A DNA stretch of 64,000 bases from Ascaris suum (taxonomy: Eukaryota; Nematoda; Chromadorea; Rhabditida; Ascarididae). The notes under the pieces were generated by a model. That model searched no databases and was not told the origin of the DNA. It saw only the letters and a program-made list of their open reading frames with translations. The position numbers were made by a program, and so were the translations under genes. Position 1 is the first letter of the stretch. Each line of letters opens with the position of its first letter. Of this stretch, positions 46,665 through 63,664 are shown one piece after another. The stretch spans positions 310,001 through 374,000 of the forward strand of contig CM024170.1 of the NCBI GenBank assembly GCA_013433145.1, given 5' to 3'.

Positions 46665-47432
46665 TTCACTACGACGTTTTTGTATCAGATGAGCCATCCA
46701 ACTGAAAATATGGTCATTTCCATGTTCCTATCTATTTTTCGAACTTGCTCTACCCTTATTTTCTTTGAATTTCTGAGGGCGTCGATCATTTCTTCATATT
46801 TGATCAACTGTAATCGAATTTGTTATTGCATTGTGTGTTGAGAATTCTTAATGCATAGACGAGCAGAGAAATTCTTTCCGTTGCAACATCACTGGCATGT
46901 TGCACTCTGCTAAGCGTTTCTTCTTTTGTGTTTAGTGACGCCGATATCTGAGGGCTCCATATAAACGAATCAAATACGCCCCCCAACTAACATTCGATCG
47001 CATTTCATCCATCCATTGTTGCCTGTTTGGTGTCACTCGTTTTCGATGTGTATCCTCTACGCGTTTAATTCTGCACTGAGGAAATCGCTGCCGGCTGCAC
47101 AAGTTTACTGCAGATAGTTGCACTCGAATGTACAGTACTTTGTATCGCTTCGCCACACTCATTGACAAAGTACTTTTAGAAGAAGTGGTGGCTATGAATT
47201 CGAATTGAATTTCATTCGGCTATATGTGCAACCGGCTCGGTCATCTTCTTGCTCGCGTTTCATCTATAAACGGTCCCGTTATCTTAGATTGTTGATGTTG
47301 TACCATTTTGTATTGTATTATTTCACCTCTGTGATATTTTAGAAGTTTTAAAGCATCTTCGTGTAAAAGGAAAATATGGATGCCCTATGAATTTTTATTT
47401 TCTTGAGAAAACGCACTAAATGTATTAAAGAG
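46665..47432 (-). mobile_element. Dispersed repeat, copy B
   Basis: The partner of 16130-16892, same orientation. The shared minus-strand reading (FPQCRIKRVEDTHRKRV) is broken here by a one-base difference in a C-run (CCCCCC against CTCCCC in copy A), which shifts the frame after SNVSWG. Its ends blur into unrelated sequence without clear terminal repeats. Confidence 0.6.
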
Positions 47433-48410
47433 AAAACGTATTATTGTTAAACTCGATAAAATCTTCCCATCGATCTTATATATATATTAGGCGGGTGGTT
47501 TTTTGTAAGATTTTTGCAAAAAAAACACCTCTCGTATACGAGAAAAACCTCTCCATTAGTTCCTTTTTAATGTTATCGTACAGATGTAGAGAATTTTATT
47601 GGTAGTTTTATGGTCCGATCTTTTTAATTGAGTAGTTTCGACAGAAGTGCTTCAGATGTTGTATTCTATAGCCTCATGAGCAAGCCTGTAGTAGTGCTCG
47701 ATGCTGTAGTAGATTTAAGAATTCAACAACTTTCTCTTGAAATGTGAAGGTGATTAAGGGCAATCTGACATCCCTCCATTCAGCCAATTTCGTCGGAAAA
47801 CGACTCAAGAGAATGCCTCATTCTGTCGAGATCGAAAAAATTTTGAGACTTGTACAAATTAGTGAATATTTGTTGCAACTTCAAAGTTTGTGAATGATAT
47901 GGTACTTGAAAGGTAGTGCAGAGAGATTGCCCAACCGTGAGTCATTCCTTCTTCTCATTAGATAGTTGGTGAAAATGGGCACATCGTACTGGCCAGCCTT
48001 ATTGCATGGCACCTTTTGTGGTTTGCTCGTAACATATGGCGGTGTAGGATACGTTGATTATAATATACCATAAAGTTATGTTGGCATAGAATTTGAAGCA
48101 ATCAGGTGAGGTGGATAAGGCGTGCTTAGAGTTTCAATTCAGCTTAATATAACAAGCGTAGCAATCAGGTTGTGTTGCAGTCACTGGTTGATGCAGTTCC
48201 TTGCGATGAAGCGATTAGTAGCAAGCGAACGAAGGAGATTTGTGGTGCACTTTTGGTCTACTTCGACATGTAGATCCTTGCACCCAAATGATCATCGACA
48301 AAATTGCGGTAAGGAATCTTCCATCATTGGTTTGAAACCCTCGACATTCTAATATACGAAGGATTATCGCTTGTCTTGTTAGCACATCTACAAATGCAGA
48401 ACATTTTTTT
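47433..48410. other. Intergenic or intronic, nothing recognised
   Basis: No paired splice signals around a convincing open frame. A plus-strand frame at 48122-48352 is open for 76 codons but has no borders or recognisable features. Confidence 0.35.
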
Positions 48411-52920
<4,510 letters not shown>

Positions 52921-53194
52921 TTCACGTTTCATGAGTGGTCACCGTGAACAGTATTTTGATATTAGCCATCTTCGGATGAGGGGAATCCTCTGAAAAGTGG
53001 CCTATGTTTAGTACAATCGAAAGTGGCAGTAACTGTGCATTATATGTAACATGATCGTTGATGACGGATCTATATGATCCGTGAATTTGGAAACTGAAAG
53101 CCTTTTTTTCCGGATGGCCATTTACTACATTCACTTGGAAGAAATTTTTTAAATAAAAATTCCATACTCATTTTCAACAAATTTCCTATTGTAG

Positions 53195-53289
53195 ATTATC
53201 GACTTGACGAGCAATTATGAAAATGCAGAAGAGGCACGTAAACGACTTGAAAAGCGACTCGCTGGTGCAAGGAAAGAAATCACTAGCAG
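53195..53289 (+). CDS. Coiled-coil exon, intact
   Basis: The acceptor CCTATTGTAG ends at 53194 and the donor GTGTGG starts at 53290. It reads IIDLTSNYENAEEARKRLEK and RLAGARKEITS, leaving in phase 2. Strong heptad pattern. It resembles in style the disabled coiled-coil exons at 18-22 kb but carries no lesion. It could be a later exon of the same gene or of a related one. Confidence 0.6.
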
Positions 53290-53734
53290 GTGTGGATAAT
53301 GTTCTTTGAATCTCATCTTCGTTTATTCGATCCTTTAATGCGTTTGACAAATAATTGAACGATTTTTCCGACTTATTTCATTGGGGAAAGAACGATGCTA
53401 AGGTTCACGTGTGTTGATATTCTCGGCGTTTCTTTCCACTTACGAACATCTCGCTATCTTTCTGAATACTTGACCGTCTATTGATTTTATTCTGTCAAAA
53501 CATGTTTTTCATGAGGATAGCAGAGCTCTTCTGCACAAAGACCGCTTCAATCTCTTTGTTTTCCTACAGAGTTCGCTCGATAAACACCATCAAAATTGCT
53601 GTTCAAACTTGTGGTTATATCAGAGAAGAACGATTACCTAGTCGCTCAAGCTCTTACAGATTACAATTCTGATGGAGGCAATGAGTACTCATTTGCGTTC
53701 CACTAAAAATTGCTTAAATTTCCTCCAAAATTTC

Positions 53735-56700
53735 TTTTAGTTTTATTATTTGTTTAATTCCTGTATTATTTAGTTTTAGTATTAGTTTTTTTATTTTCAG
53801 TTTATTTCTCTTGTTACTTTGCTTTTATTATCAGCTTAGTTTTATTATTAGTTTAAGTTTATTATTAGCATAGTTTTTTTAATTCGTTTTCTCTTCTTCT
53901 TAAATTATTGGTTTTGTTTTATTATTTATTTAGTTTTATTGTTAGTTTAATTTATTACTAGTTTAATTTCATTATAATTTAGTTTTATCAGGAGTCACTG
54001 GTTAACAACATATTTTTTAGAGGTTCTCTTCCCTTAACGACGGAGGTTTTACTGATGCGATATATATATATATATACTTTCGGCGCATCAGTAAAACCTC
54101 CGTCGTTAAGGGAAGAGAATCTGTAAAAAATATGTTGTTAACCAGTGATTTACCTTAGCAGGTGATCCTCTGTGATGAAGTCAGTTTCATGGTGGTAGCG
54201 GTCATCTTGATCCTCATTGGGGTAACAACTTCTATGTCCACTCTTTGTTTGATCTTAAGTAGTATCTCATCCGTGTTAGTTATGACCTACCGTACTTTCG
54301 GGACAGTAGGCGTAGATGTGAATAGCCTGCGGCCTCTCTTTGCTGTTCAATATCCTTGTGTCTTTCAGTGCTCATCGTCGTTAGTTCTACATCTCTTAGT
54401 GGTCGAGTTTGTTTCTTCGTCTGTCGCCTCAACAGCCGTGGGTCGTTTTGGTATTATTATCTGAATTATTATTTACACTGTTTGTATTACTCGTGTTGTT
54501 ATTCGGCTATTTCTGTTTTTCGTATTAGTCTTCTGTTCTTTCTTTTATCATTTGCCTAGCTTGTATGTTTTATTCTATCATTGTTATTTGTATGATTATA
54601 ATTTGAGTTTTTCTTGTTTGTATTTTTATTGTTTCAGTTATTCTTATTTGGATTACTGTTCTTTGTATCATTATTATTTGGATAATTACTGCTTGTATTA
54701 TTATTATTCGTATTGTTGTTATCACTTCTACTATTCCTTATTTGTTATTATTTGCATTACTATTATTTCTCTTATTAGTATTTATATTACTATTATTTGT
54801 ATTTTATTATTTCTCTTGTTATTATTTCCATCATCACTCTTTCTATTATTATTATTGTTTTCTTTATTATTATTATTTCATTATAACCAATTTTGTTACT
54901 GTTATTGTTTCTATTGTTATTGCTTTTATTTCTGTCATTATTCTTACTTCTCCTCTTACTATTATTTTTTATCATAATTATTCATAAAAATTTATTACTG
55001 TTATTATTCACTGTTACTGTTTACTTTACTATTTATTGTTATTATTTATTATTTGTTGTTTATTGTTATGCATTATTTACTCGTTATTATTTGTTATTTA
55101 TTTATTGTTCTTATTGTTAGTTATTATTATTCCTTCTTATTGTAAGTTATTATTTTTTGTAGTTATTTTTAATGTTAGTTTTATTGTTAGTTTAGTAGTA
55201 GCTTTGTTTATTATTTGTTTTATTATTAGTTTATTACTAGTTTTATTTTTTGTTTAATTTTGTTTCTTCATTACTTCCTTTTTATTTTTATTATTAGCCA
55301 ATTATGAGTTTTACTATTGCTTTACTATTGTTTTAATTGTTAGTTTATTATTTCTTTTATTATTAATTCAAGGTTTTCATTAATTTTACCGTTTCTTGAT
55401 TAGTGATTTTTTTAATATGTTTGTTATTAGTTTTGTTGTTAAATTTTTATTTGTTCGTTACTAGTTTTTATCACTATTCTTACTGGTTTCCTATTGGTTT
55501 TATTGTTTGTTTTTCGGCAGTTTTAGTTTTAGTTTAATATTAATTCTTTATCACTTTATTATTAGTTTTATTGCTACTTTATTACTTGTTTTATTTCAGT
55601 TTATTATTAGTTCATTATTAGTTTCCTTATTAGTCTGTCATTAGTTTTCTTATTAGTTCATTATTAGCTTTGTTATTTTTGTTATTAATTTTATTATTTC
55701 TTTATTACTGGTTTTAGTATTTTTATTATTAGTTTTGTTATTAGATTCGTTTATAATTAGGTTCGTAATTGGTTTATTAGTGGTTTTTCTTGTTTTTGTT
55801 ATTGGTTTTGTTTTTTGTTTATTGTTAGTTAATTTTCTTATTTCTTTATTTTATGATTTCTTTGTATTTGTTTATTATTAGTTTTATTATTTTTGTTTTT
55901 AATTTTATCATTGGTTTATAATTTTATCACATGTCTTATTGGTACTAGTTTTATTATTACTTTTGCAATTAGTTCATTATTTGTTTTACGAATACTTTAT
56001 TAGTACTTTGATTATTAGTTTATTAGTGACTCTCTTATTCATTTATATTTAATTTTATCATTGAATTATTATTAGATTTTTTTATTAGTTTATTATTTGT
56101 TTTATCATTAGTTTATTATTAGTTTAGTTTGTTTTTCGCTTTATTAATAGTTTAGTTTCATTATTAATTGTTTGAATTTTTAGTTTTGCTTTATTAGTTG
56201 TTTTGTTGTGTTATTAGTTTTGTTTTTTTGTTATTACTTACTTATCAGTTCAGTTTTATTATTGCTTTTATTTTTAATTTTATTATTACTTTATTTATCA
56301 GTAGTATTATTAGTTTTTATTATGAGCCTTTTTATTTGCTTTACTAATAGTTCCATTATTCGTTGTATTATTATTTTTATTATTAATTTAGTTTTATTAT
56401 TAGTTTAGTTTATTTCTACTGTAATTTCATTATAATTTTGTTTTGTTATTACTTGGTTTTATTACTAGCTTTGTTTTATTCTTAACTGATTTGATCATTA
56501 GTTTAGTTTAATATTTGGTTGATTTTCTTATTAGTTTAGTTTAATTATTAGTTTGGTTTTATTGTTAGATTAGTTTTTTTGTTAGTTTAGTTATATTATT
56601 GGTTTAGTTTTGTTACTAGTTTAGCTTTAGTATCAGTTTCGTTTTATTGTTCGTTTAGTTTTATTGCTGGTTTCGTTTTTTGTTTCGTTTAGTTTTTTTA

Positions 56701-57640
56701 TTACTGTTGTTATATTATTTCTTTAGTTTTGTCGCCAGTTTAGATTTCTTACGAGTTTAGTTCTATTATTATGTTTATCATTAATTCTATTTTTATTTTA
56801 ATTATTAGTTTTATTATTGCTCTTATTATTGGTTTTACTCTTTGTTTGACCATTAATTGGTTGTTAATTTTATCTTTTTTTTAGTAGTTATATTAGTTTA
56901 GTTTTATTGTTAGTTTTATTATTACTTTCGTTATTAGTAGTATTATTAGTTTTGTTCTTAGTTTTGTTATTTGCTTTACAAAGAGTTTTTTTTTTCGTTT
57001 TATTATTGGTTTTATTATTAATTTAGTTGTAAATTAGTTCAGTTTTATTATTAGTTTAGTTTTTTCATTAGTTTAGTACTTTTATTAGCTTGGTTTTTTA
57101 CTAGTTCATTTCTTTTCTTAGCGTAATTTTTTCTTAGTTTAGTTTTATTATTGCTTCGTTCAATTATCAGTCACATTTTATCATTAGTTTAGTTCTATGA
57201 TTACTTCTGTTTTCTTATTAGTTTAGTTTTATTATTACCGTGGTTGACTTATTAGTTTTGCGATTACTTTTGTTTTTATCTTTATTATTGGTTTTTTATT
57301 AGTTTCATCATCGGTGTTGTTACTAGTTTCGTTTTATTATTACTTTAGTTTTATTATTAGTTTTGTTATCGGCTTTATTATTAGTTTTATGATTAGTTTT
57401 GTTGTTTGCTTTACTATTAGTTTTTCTATTCGTTATATTATTAGATCTATTATTTATTGAGTTTTGTTATTTGGTAGTTCTCTTGTTAGTTTAGTTGTTT
57501 TACTAATTTAGTTCAGTTGCTAGTTTTATCTTTTTATTAGTTTAGTTGAATAATTAGTTTTGCTTTATTATTTTGTTTAGTTTTATTCTTAGTTTAGTTT
57601 GTTACTAGTTAGAGTTGGTTATAATTTAGTTTTATTTATA
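53735..57640. repeat. TTATTAG degenerate array, about 3.9 kb
   Basis: Tandem, strongly diverged units such as TTATTAGTTTTATTA and TTAGTTTAGTTTTATTA, T-rich on the plus strand throughout. Related short runs occur at 29085-29305. The foldback element and a small non-repeat patch (about 54150-54450) interrupt it near the left end. No coding content is supported. Confidence 0.9.
53995..54148. mobile_element. Foldback element: two 65-bp inverted arms around an AT loop
   Basis: 53995-54059 (TCACTGGTTAACAACATATT...) is the reverse complement of 54084-54148 with only two or three mismatches. The loop 54060-54083 is mainly (TA)n. The element is inserted in or at the edge of the TTATTAG array. The size and shape fit a small non-autonomous foldback transposon, or a hairpin made by a replication error. 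Confidence 0.85.
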
Positions 57641-57871
57641 ATTTGGTTTGATTACTGTCAATCTATAAATCTGCGAAAAAAATGCTGTAAGCCTGAAAGG
57701 TTTAGAAATTTAAGAAATTTATATGCATTTTGCATTAGGTGTATTTTTGTTTTGCACAGATTGTATGGAAAGTTAAATTTTTCTCGTTTGTTTCGGCACG
57801 TGTTATTAATTCGCCTATTGTTTCGGCATGTGTATTAACTACCATCGGAAGCTTTGCTTACGGTCGTTTCA

Positions 57872-57929
57872 GTTGTTCTCGAGGAATTCGGCGGGAGAGG
57901 CACGCAAAAGTTATGACCTAAAAGTTCTA
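57872..57929 (+). CDS. Candidate small exon
   Basis: The acceptor GGTCGTTTCAG ends at 57871 and the donor GTAATC starts at 57930. One frame reads LFSRNSAGEARKSYDLKVL and leaves in phase 1. Good splice signals, no family. It may belong to the same gene as the coiled-coil exon at 53195. Confidence 0.4.
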
Positions 57930-58252
57930 GGTAATCGCTTTTTAATGCCTTAATGATTTCCGTTATATTCGTCCAGCGTTGCCCAATAACGCTTGCATAG
58001 TGAATCGTTCGAAGTAAAAGAGATGATATTTCAAAGCTATTTTCGATGAACCAGAAAATATTTCACATTGTTTATTTTGTTTCAACTTGAGACCCATTGC
58101 AGCTGGAGCTTCCAGATTTGTTGGCGTAATATGAGACTTTGCTTGACTTTTTGTATGGTGATTCATTTTGATTCATCAACTTTTGAAAAATACGGACTTT
58201 GCACTTTTCTCGAGACGTTGCACTTCATTCCATTTATACTAATTACTTTTAG

Positions 58253-58363
58253 TGCAGTGCCGCCATCGACCAACGAAACTACATCATCACCACTACTGCA
58301 AACGATCACTCCCGAACGGCATCTGCTGTGGAATGCAAAGTGGATGCTATTCCCGAGGCAGAG
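58253..58363 (+). CDS. Candidate exon, frame uncertain
   Basis: The acceptor TACTTTTAG ends at 58252 and the donor GTTGGT starts at 58364. All three frames are open. The most protein-like reads CSAAIDQRNYIITTTANDHS and TASAVECKVDAIPEAE in phase 0. GC-richer than its surroundings. Confidence 0.4.
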
Positions 58364-59107
58364 GTTGGTTTCCTTGTGTTTTGATGCATTTTCAGTTTTT
58401 ACCGTCAAGTGGGGACAACATGAAAACGTTGCATAATTACAAGAAATGATGCATGGTATTGGACTAATGGACCTAGTGGTTAAACAAAAGGAGGAAACTG
58501 TCTATGAAAAAATAATAATGTGCAGGTACGAATGACACACATTTATTGTGATTCCACTAAACATCGATGTTTTTAGTAAAGCTAGTCATAGAACTATTGA
58601 TATGAAATATTTTTCAGTATTTGAGAAGTGTCGTGCTTCGCTATGTACACCTTAAAATGCGTTTGCCCATATAACTGCTTCCACAAAAAGTTTCACGAAA
58701 AGCTAGTCCCAGATAAAATGGCTTTAACTATTTTTTAACCATAAGCCAAAACAGTTTTGCTCCAATTTTTTTCATAATAACTTTGTAGTTTTTTTTTTCA
58801 AATTTGCTTAATTAGCATTCATCTGTACTCGTTCCTTGCAAATTCATCTATTTTCGCTGGCATTGTTTTCGTACACGTCATATGGCAAAATGTGTTTTTT
58901 ACAGACCTCTTCCCGTTATGTGAATGTGTACGAGAGATGTGCAGTGCATGAAATTTAGTTTAGCATGATTAGTGCGTCTCGTTTGATTCGTCCGTAGTTT
59001 GATTGATTTCTCGATAGGTATAGGACATCGAAATTATTTGCTTAAGCGATTCATTACAAGTGTCCTATAATCTTCGCATATCCTATAAGAAAAACATATC
59101 CTATCAG

Positions 59108-59154
59108 AAAAATGCGAGCGAAATTTTGGAAGAAAAAACTGCAGAAGCTGCAAG
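59108..59154 (+). CDS. Candidate coiled-coil exon
   Basis: The acceptor TCCTATCAG ends at 59107 and the donor GTTGTG starts at 59155. It reads KNASEILEEKTAEAA and leaves in phase 2. Short, but heptad-like and in the same orientation as the exon at 53195. Confidence 0.4.
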
Positions 59155-59758
59155 GTTGTGCCTGATCTATAGCAATGCATGCTGATGCATCTCAGAGGTA
59201 TTGGTGGCTTTGAATGGTGGTTAAGCGATCCGGTCGCATGTTACGAGTATTTTTTCATAGTGGTTTTGCTCTAGTGATATTTTATTTTCATTTTAGTAAT
59301 AGCTGATATTTCACTGGAAAGGCTGAAGTGCTTGAAAGCGTTTATAAATTGTTATCGCAGAAAAAATGCTGATTTTGTTGTGAATTTTATGTGCCTCGAA
59401 GAAAGTATAGCTGATCGTTTACTTAGAGTCTTTTAAACTCACTAAGCAATATCGCATAACTCGGGGTTCTGCATCTGTGGTACCATTCACGAATGCTTCT
59501 CATCGCCCTTGAAGCTGTTATGAGTCTTGTGGCTCCTCAACCCAAATTCATTTGCAGAACAACGCAATGTTATACCCCGGCATTCGTCTGTGAGCGCAAA
59601 TGAGCCTGAAAGCATAAATTAAAAAAGAATATTGTTACTCAAATGAACACATAACAGCCTTCATATGATCAAAACAAAGGACTGAGTAGATTAGGTTAAT
59701 ATCTTTTTTTAAATTAAAAAAAACAACTTTATTGTTCCTATATTGTTGTTGTTTGGCC

Positions 59759-59843
59759 CAGGGTGAAAGGCGCTCGGGCCGGTAATGAGGAAACAGTTTC
59801 CTCCTGTACTAACATCCAGTCATGTCAGAAATGTTTCACCCTG
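59759..59843. other. Structured element: nested inverted repeats
   Basis: CAGGGTGAAA (59759-59768) pairs with TTTCACCCTG (59834-59843). Inside lies the palindrome GAGGAAACAGTTTCCTC (59787-59803). The stretch is GC-richer than its flanks. It could be the core of a small transposon or an RNA fold; nothing assigns a role. Confidence 0.55.
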
Positions 59844-60041
59844 TATTAGGAGTGATAAGCCATTCTTACGCATCCCTTGTCACTGTGACATTGCCGTGAT
59901 GTAGAAACCAGGAACGCTCGTTGTAACATTCCCTTCCTCTTATGACACCTGGCAGTAATGGCATCGTGCTGGTTCAAATCTTCACAGCTGTTCTTCGATG
60001 TACTTATGAACTTGTAGAGCAGTTTGAGGGTGGAGATGGGA

Positions 60042-60053
60042 GGGGGGGGGGGG
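60042..60053 (+). repeat. Poly-G tract (G12)
   Basis: A run of 12 G in a purine-rich stretch (GAGGGTGGAGATGGGA before it). Confidence 0.98.
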
Positions 60054-63000
60054 AAGGAAGATCAAGGGGGATTGGCAAAGAGCTGCATTCGGAAGCAACG
60101 CTGTTTAGGGTTCAATAACTCGAAGAGTGTATGTGCCATCGATTTATTGTTATTGCAACGGAAGTGTTTTCCAGCTCTTACTAGGTGTTGAAGCGGCGTA
60201 GAAAGAAAACAAATTTTTCGCATGAATGCATCACACACAAAAGACATATGTGGCTGCAATCGAGCGGCACCTTTGTTTTGAAGTGGCTACAAACTTGCTT
60301 ACGAATCTCGACGTTATTGCATTCTCATATTCAGCATGTCCTCTGAACAAACCTTCCAAGCATTATACGGGCTCCAATCAATTGTTTGCTTCTGTTTGAT
60401 TTTATTGCGGCAAAAAAATCCCGGTATATTAACCTCATATATTAAGGATCTTCGTGTTGGTGACGACTGTGATCCGATGCCTTGTGACTATTATTACTGA
60501 CCTGTTCTTAATGATCTTCATCGTCAGTGCCACTTGCATAAGCATTTCTTTGGCGAATTGGATTTATATAGTAGCAGTTCTGGAGCATTTGCATAGGTCG
60601 TTGTCGCTATCAACTCGTGTTCCAAACTTCATCGGTTCGAACAATTGCGTAATGGAATTAAGAATCTCGTTGCTAGTTTATTTCTCTTATTCAAAAGTTT
60701 CGATGAAAGGATGCGCCTTAAGATCGTCAAATAGCTGCGTGCTTTACCTATCAGTTGCAATGCATTAATTTTTCCTAGCCGTTTTTAATCTGTTTGAGCA
60801 ATCCATTTGGTAATCTGTGATAAGAAGGCAAAATTTTTTGTAGGTTTCAAAGGGCTATAAAGTGGTTTAGTATTGGTGATAGCCAAACTTGACTTCCTTT
60901 AGTGAAGCGAAATTTTATTCCTGAAATCCCTTCTGCATTATACCCGTAAATTTATACTTTGATGAACGTCTCTCCTGTACCTGTACTTAATTTTGTTCCA
61001 GTGCACAAGCAATGTACAGGAACTAAAACATTACCTATAAGTGAATAATAGAGGTTGTCTTAGATAGAAGTTCAAAACCACTTCGGAGGACATTTTTGGA
61101 AAATTATTTCGTTTCACAATTTCGTTGTTTTTGTAGCGACGATAGAAGTTTTACATGAAGCCGCCTACTGTCTTATGTTGCTATCGTGGTTGCTTTTGAT
61201 GGCATTAGTATGCAGTCGGCGTTAGCACTATTGCACTTTCTCACCCCTCTGTAGAACCCATGACATCTCATTAAATTTCCACAAAGCAAGTGTTCTCTTA
61301 CCAAGAAATATTCTTCTTTCCCTGATACGAATAAGGCAATGGCTGATGTTCAGTCTGTGTATTTCGTCGTATTTTCTCGTCCTTATTTTCTCCTTTGCTG
61401 TTCTCCTGTTTCCACAGTCCTCTCTAATATACATTTGCCCTGAGAAATTGCTGGTTTTAAAAGTCTCTTTTTCTCGAGCCTCCCTCTAAATGTAAGCATC
61501 CTCATATAAGGCGTATTCATATGTGCGCCGGTTTTTGAAACTTGCGAATGTTGTGAATTTCATAATCATCCTCATAAATGAACGTTCCCATGTGATTTAT
61601 GAGGTGGCTAATTCAATGGCCATTCGTCATAGTTGAGGAGTTGGCGCGTCCGTCAAGCAAATTTCGCCGACGACCGACTGTTTGTTCTCGTAACTAATTA
61701 CTTGATGCTAAAGTTGTTCAATTGAACGGTTGCATCCTCAAGGGTAAACGTCGTCGCTGCCTGTTTTTTATTACTTGGAGGCACACGAATACATTCTTCG
61801 AGCGGCGTGGCCAACGTTTTCAAGCGACACTCGTTTCTTTGCGCAAATGCTTTAAGTCTGTCAAAATGAAGGGATTCCAATCTTTCTCAGTTTTGCTTCC
61901 TCTGTTTATTTCATTCATTCACAACTATAACGTCTGTGCTTTTATTGTTTGTGTTGCAGTGGAATGATAAGCCGAATTTTTAACACCTTTCTCCACGTCC
62001 TTTTTACAATTCCGATAACTTGTCATACTTATCTCACGTTCACAGCTATTATTTCGCTGAAAATATAAGAAAAACCGCTTAATTCTTAGAGTTTTCTGGT
62101 ATCGTGATTCTATCTGGTTGCGGTTTAGGAAGGAAAATCTCTGAGGTTATTACTAAAAAGAGTCACAGAAGCGCATCAAAAAGATAATACGATGAAGGAG
62201 AAGGGGCAACATAATCATGTCTTGAAAAATCACTGTTTTCGCTGAGCTGCATAAATCCTTTACAGCCGTTTTCGCTGTGTGTTTTGAGTCGTTTGAAGCG
62301 CGTTTTTCGTAGATTACGTTTGAGCGCTGTTTTTAGCTCATTAGAGTTGTCATTTAGGGCCTCGAAACGCGGTCGTTATTCTCGAACGAAGGCCAATACG
62401 CCGGGAGTTCGAAAATTCCTGAGCATACCTTATTTTGATGGCTAACTATGGTGCTCCTCATTACGTTATTTTCTGGATGAAAATTTTTTGATGTAGCCCC
62501 ATCAGAGATGTCTTCTTTTTTTTGGTAGCTATATTTTTGTGTTGAGAAAATGTTTCCAGAAAATACGCTAATCAGGCATTGCTTTCAGACGGCGATCAAC
62601 GTGTCAAGATCAACGTATCAAGACGAAGGAGTTGTCAGGTATTCTCCCCTCTCGGTTCACTTTCATATCCGGTAACATTTCGATTGTTGCTTATTGACTA
62701 ATCTTATGTTATTTGTGATGTTGGAAAATTCTGTTTGTAGCCGAACTAACGACTAGCCGAATATCTGATATTGATTGGTTGAAAGGTGACATCGAAAATG
62801 GCAACTGCTAACGAAGATATCAAACTGTGCGCTTAAATCCAGTTTTTAACGTTTTATGGATTTGTTATGCAATGAAATGAACTACCGACGAAACTTAACT
62901 ATAAATTTGCATAGAGATGAACGCCACTTAACTGAGCGAACGAATAAATTTGCATAGAAGGTAATCTCTGCCTCCTGTCGTAAAAAGATTCGTACGCTGA

Positions 63001-63133
63001 GCGCATTTATCGTGCTCACTTGATTGGAAAGCAAGGTACACATGCTTTCTTATCAAATTTGCAAAATTATTTTGCGTAGCACTTGAGTGTTGGTTTATTC
63101 CCGCTATGGATATAAGTGATATCTCTTTGGGGA

Positions 63134-63165
63134 GGGGGGGGGGTGGGGGGAGAGGAGGGGGCCTT
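63134..63165 (+). repeat. G-rich tract with four G-runs
   Basis: Runs of G10, G6 and G4 separated by single T or short A-containing spacers. It could form a G-quadruplex on the plus strand. Confidence 0.95.
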
Positions 63166-63397
63166 GGTACGGGTAGTCGTTCGGCACCTCACAGTCCTAG
63201 TTATTAATTGTGGCTTTGCTTGTTGTGCTTTTGCTTGTATATCACGATGGCATTGATTAGTATTACCACAGCAACGGCATTCCCATATTTGATGAGATTT
63301 TATTTATGTAATTGATGATGTGTTTGAGTGATTTATTGGTTTCCAATGTAAATAATACTACATCGTGCACACCAGTGAAAACCAAATTATGGACACA

Positions 63398-63664
63398 GTT
63401 TTCCTTAGATGTTCATTCATGAATTTAACCGACACTAACGTGCTGAGCGTAGAGGAACCTATGTGGGACTCTCAGCGTCGTCGAAAACCCGCAATGGTTC
63501 GGGCTTCTCAAGCTCTCCTCAAGGCCTTTCCTTGCCCATGCTGTGCCGAAACTGTGACCCTCGAAAGCCACCGAAGCAGACGATATTATTCTTCATCTTT
63601 GTGGGCTAAGAATATCTATCCGTCAGAGGCGTTGAAAGTGCTTCTCAGATCCGTCGCCGTCTGA
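63398..63664 (+). CDS. Candidate terminal exon or small ORF with a CPCC motif
   Basis: Open for about 89 codons to a TGA at 63662-63664, reading LTDTNVLSVEEPMWDSQRRR, then ASQALLKAFPCPCCAETVTL and YPSEALKVLLRSVAV. An AG at 63407-63408 (TTTTCCTTAG) could be an acceptor. It is GC-richer than the surroundings and hydrophilic. No family recognised. Confidence 0.4.
   Translation, partial: VFLRCSFMNLTDTNVLSVEEPMWDSQRRRKPAMVRASQALLKAFPCPCCAETVTLESHRSRRYYSSSLWAKNIYPSEALKVLLRSVAV

Larger units (their letters stand above)
59160..63364. other. Mostly non-coding, with a few weak exon candidates
   Basis: No strong exon. Weak candidates: 62589-62638 on the plus strand (acceptor GCTTTCAG, reading TAINVSRSTYQDEGVV, donor GTATTC), and about 61700-61858 on the minus strand (acceptor TTTTGACAG, then LKAFAQRNECRLKTLATPLE and CIRVPPSNKKQAATTF). 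Neither is assigned to a family. Confidence 0.35.

Noticed and set aside
54552..55257. Open frames of 70-141 codons in the TTATTAG array
   Set aside because: Low-complexity products (Leu, Tyr, Phe, Ser) of the tandem repeat, open in several frames at once, without start context or splice sites.
60454..60768. A 104-codon hydrophobic plus-strand frame resembling a membrane protein
   Set aside because: No splice or start context, and the minus strand of the same stretch is also open in protein-like frames; composition alone is not enough.
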